NCBI GenBank assembly: GCA_913062655.1
Contig: CAJXXO010000163.1
Span: forward strand, 1 to 6,166
DNA length: 6,166 nt
Direction of reading: 5' to 3'
From: an uncultured Bacteroidota bacterium
GTDB lineage: Bacteria > Bacteroidota > Bacteroidia > Chitinophagales > S012-47
The translations under genes and the position numbers were made by a program. The notes beneath the pieces are model-generated. The model had not been told where the DNA came from. It did no database searches and saw nothing but the letters and a program-made list of their open reading frames with translations. Of this stretch, positions 5,831 through 6,166 are shown piece by piece (position 1 is the stretch's first letter; each line of letters opens with the position of its first letter).

Positions 5831-5851
5831 ATTTGTAGCTTTACTACAAAT
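5831..5851 (+). promoter_or_regulatory. Inverted-repeat operator candidate over the ATPase promoter
   Basis: ATTTGTAG-CTTTA-CTACAAAT is a perfect inverted repeat with 8-bp arms and a 5-nt spacer. It contains the best -7 box candidate for the ATPase gene, TAGCTTTA (5836-5843, seven of eight matches to TAnnTTTG), and spans the expected start of transcription, 12 nt before the ATG. A dimeric repressor bound here would block the promoter. The TGTAG/CTACA half-sites recall those of BlaI/MecI-type repressors, but in the opposite arrangement, so I do not assign a regulator. Confidence 0.45.
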
Positions 5852-5862
5852 TTGGTGTTATA

Positions 5863-6166
5863 ATGATTCTCGAAATACGCCTACGCAACTTTTTCTCCAT
5901 TAAAGATGAGGTAGTCCTCGACCTGAGGGCAGGCAACATTAATACCCAAAAAGCAAAGGAGCTAGGGGATAATGTGTTTGCCTTCGACAAGGAAAAGGTG
6001 CTGAAGTCTGTCGCCATCTTTGGGGCCAATGCTTCCGGTAAAAGCAACATTGTAAAAGCTATTCGATTTTGCTGTATGATGATTTTGGAATCACATCAGC
6101 ACAATGAAGGAGTTATGTTCAACTTTAAGCCATTCAAGTTTGATGGCTATAATGATCAACCCAGCC
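5863..6166 (+). CDS. AAA-type ATPase (RloA/AbiL-like N-terminus), cut by the right edge
   Basis: The first 101 codons of a larger gene begin at ATG 5863 and remain open to the window end. The N-terminus MILEIRLRNFFSIKDEVVLD is the typical first strand and helix of SMC/OLD-like AAA ATPases (AAA_15/AAA_21 type). It is followed by the Walker A motif GANASGKSN at residues 54-62 in SVAIFGANASGKSNIVKAI. Walker B, signature and sensor residues lie beyond the edge. A full member is usually about 400-450 residues. This N-terminal type (LEIR..NFFSIKDEV...KSVAIFGANASGKSN) is the one often annotated 'ATP-binding protein' or RloA/AbiL-like. It often precedes an RloB-type gene in phage-defence or restriction-associated islands. 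The role here is inference from family resemblance. There is no Shine-Dalgarno sequence, and an inverted repeat covers its promoter. The gene sits 79 nt after the UPF0104 gene, in the same direction. Confidence 0.85.
   Translation, partial: MILEIRLRNFFSIKDEVVLDLRAGNINTQKAKELGDNVFAFDKEKVLKSVAIFGANASGKSNIVKAIRFCCMMILESHQHNEGVMFNFKPFKFDGYNDQPS

Noticed and set aside
1..6166. CRISPR array, tRNA or rRNA genes, insertion-sequence ends
   Set aside because: I found no spaced direct repeats, cloverleaf-like segments, rRNA sequence or transposase motifs on either strand.

Overview
Most of this window (about 490 to 6166) reads as a chromosomal fragment of a Bacteroidota bacterium, possibly a Saprospiraceae/Lewinella-like one. 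The evidence is a secreted protein with a C-terminal type IX secretion (T9SS) sorting domain, a LETM1-like small protein, Bacteroidota -7 promoter boxes (TAnnTTTG) just upstream of several starts, and no Shine-Dalgarno sequences before those genes. The genus-level guess is inference from gene content only.

The left edge (1 to about 410-490) looks different. It carries two minus-strand coding pieces with tailed-phage character. One is a small phage structural-type protein running off the left edge, with a strong Shine-Dalgarno site (AGAAAGGA). The other is the C-terminal remnant of the gene before it, which loses its reading frame without a start codon. This points to a junction between phage-type DNA and the Bacteroidota segment, either a real prophage/phage remnant or an assembly or cloning chimera. 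A gene-poor stretch to 672 follows, ending in a plus-strand-oriented terminator hairpin whose upstream gene appears to be missing.

From left to right, the Bacteroidota part contains: an amidase-signature lipoprotein (minus, 673-2232); a SpoIIAA/STAS-like small protein starting at GTG (minus, 2315-2731); a LETM1-like small protein (plus, 2815-3249); a T9SS-exported endonuclease/exonuclease/phosphatase-fold hydrolase (minus, 3236-4531), overlapping its convergent neighbour by 14 nt; a UPF0104/lysylphosphatidylglycerol-synthase-TM type membrane protein (plus, 4686-5783); and the first 101 codons of an AAA-type ATPase (plus, 5863 to the right edge).

The genes do not form an obvious pathway. The amidase and the T9SS hydrolase are both exported and could take part in scavenging peptides and nucleic acids or phosphoesters. 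The N-terminus of the right-edge ATPase resembles the RloA/AbiL-type ATPases found in phage-defence modules. Its promoter region holds a perfect 8-bp-arm inverted repeat, which makes the right edge the most promising place for an undescribed system, but the decisive partner gene lies outside the window.
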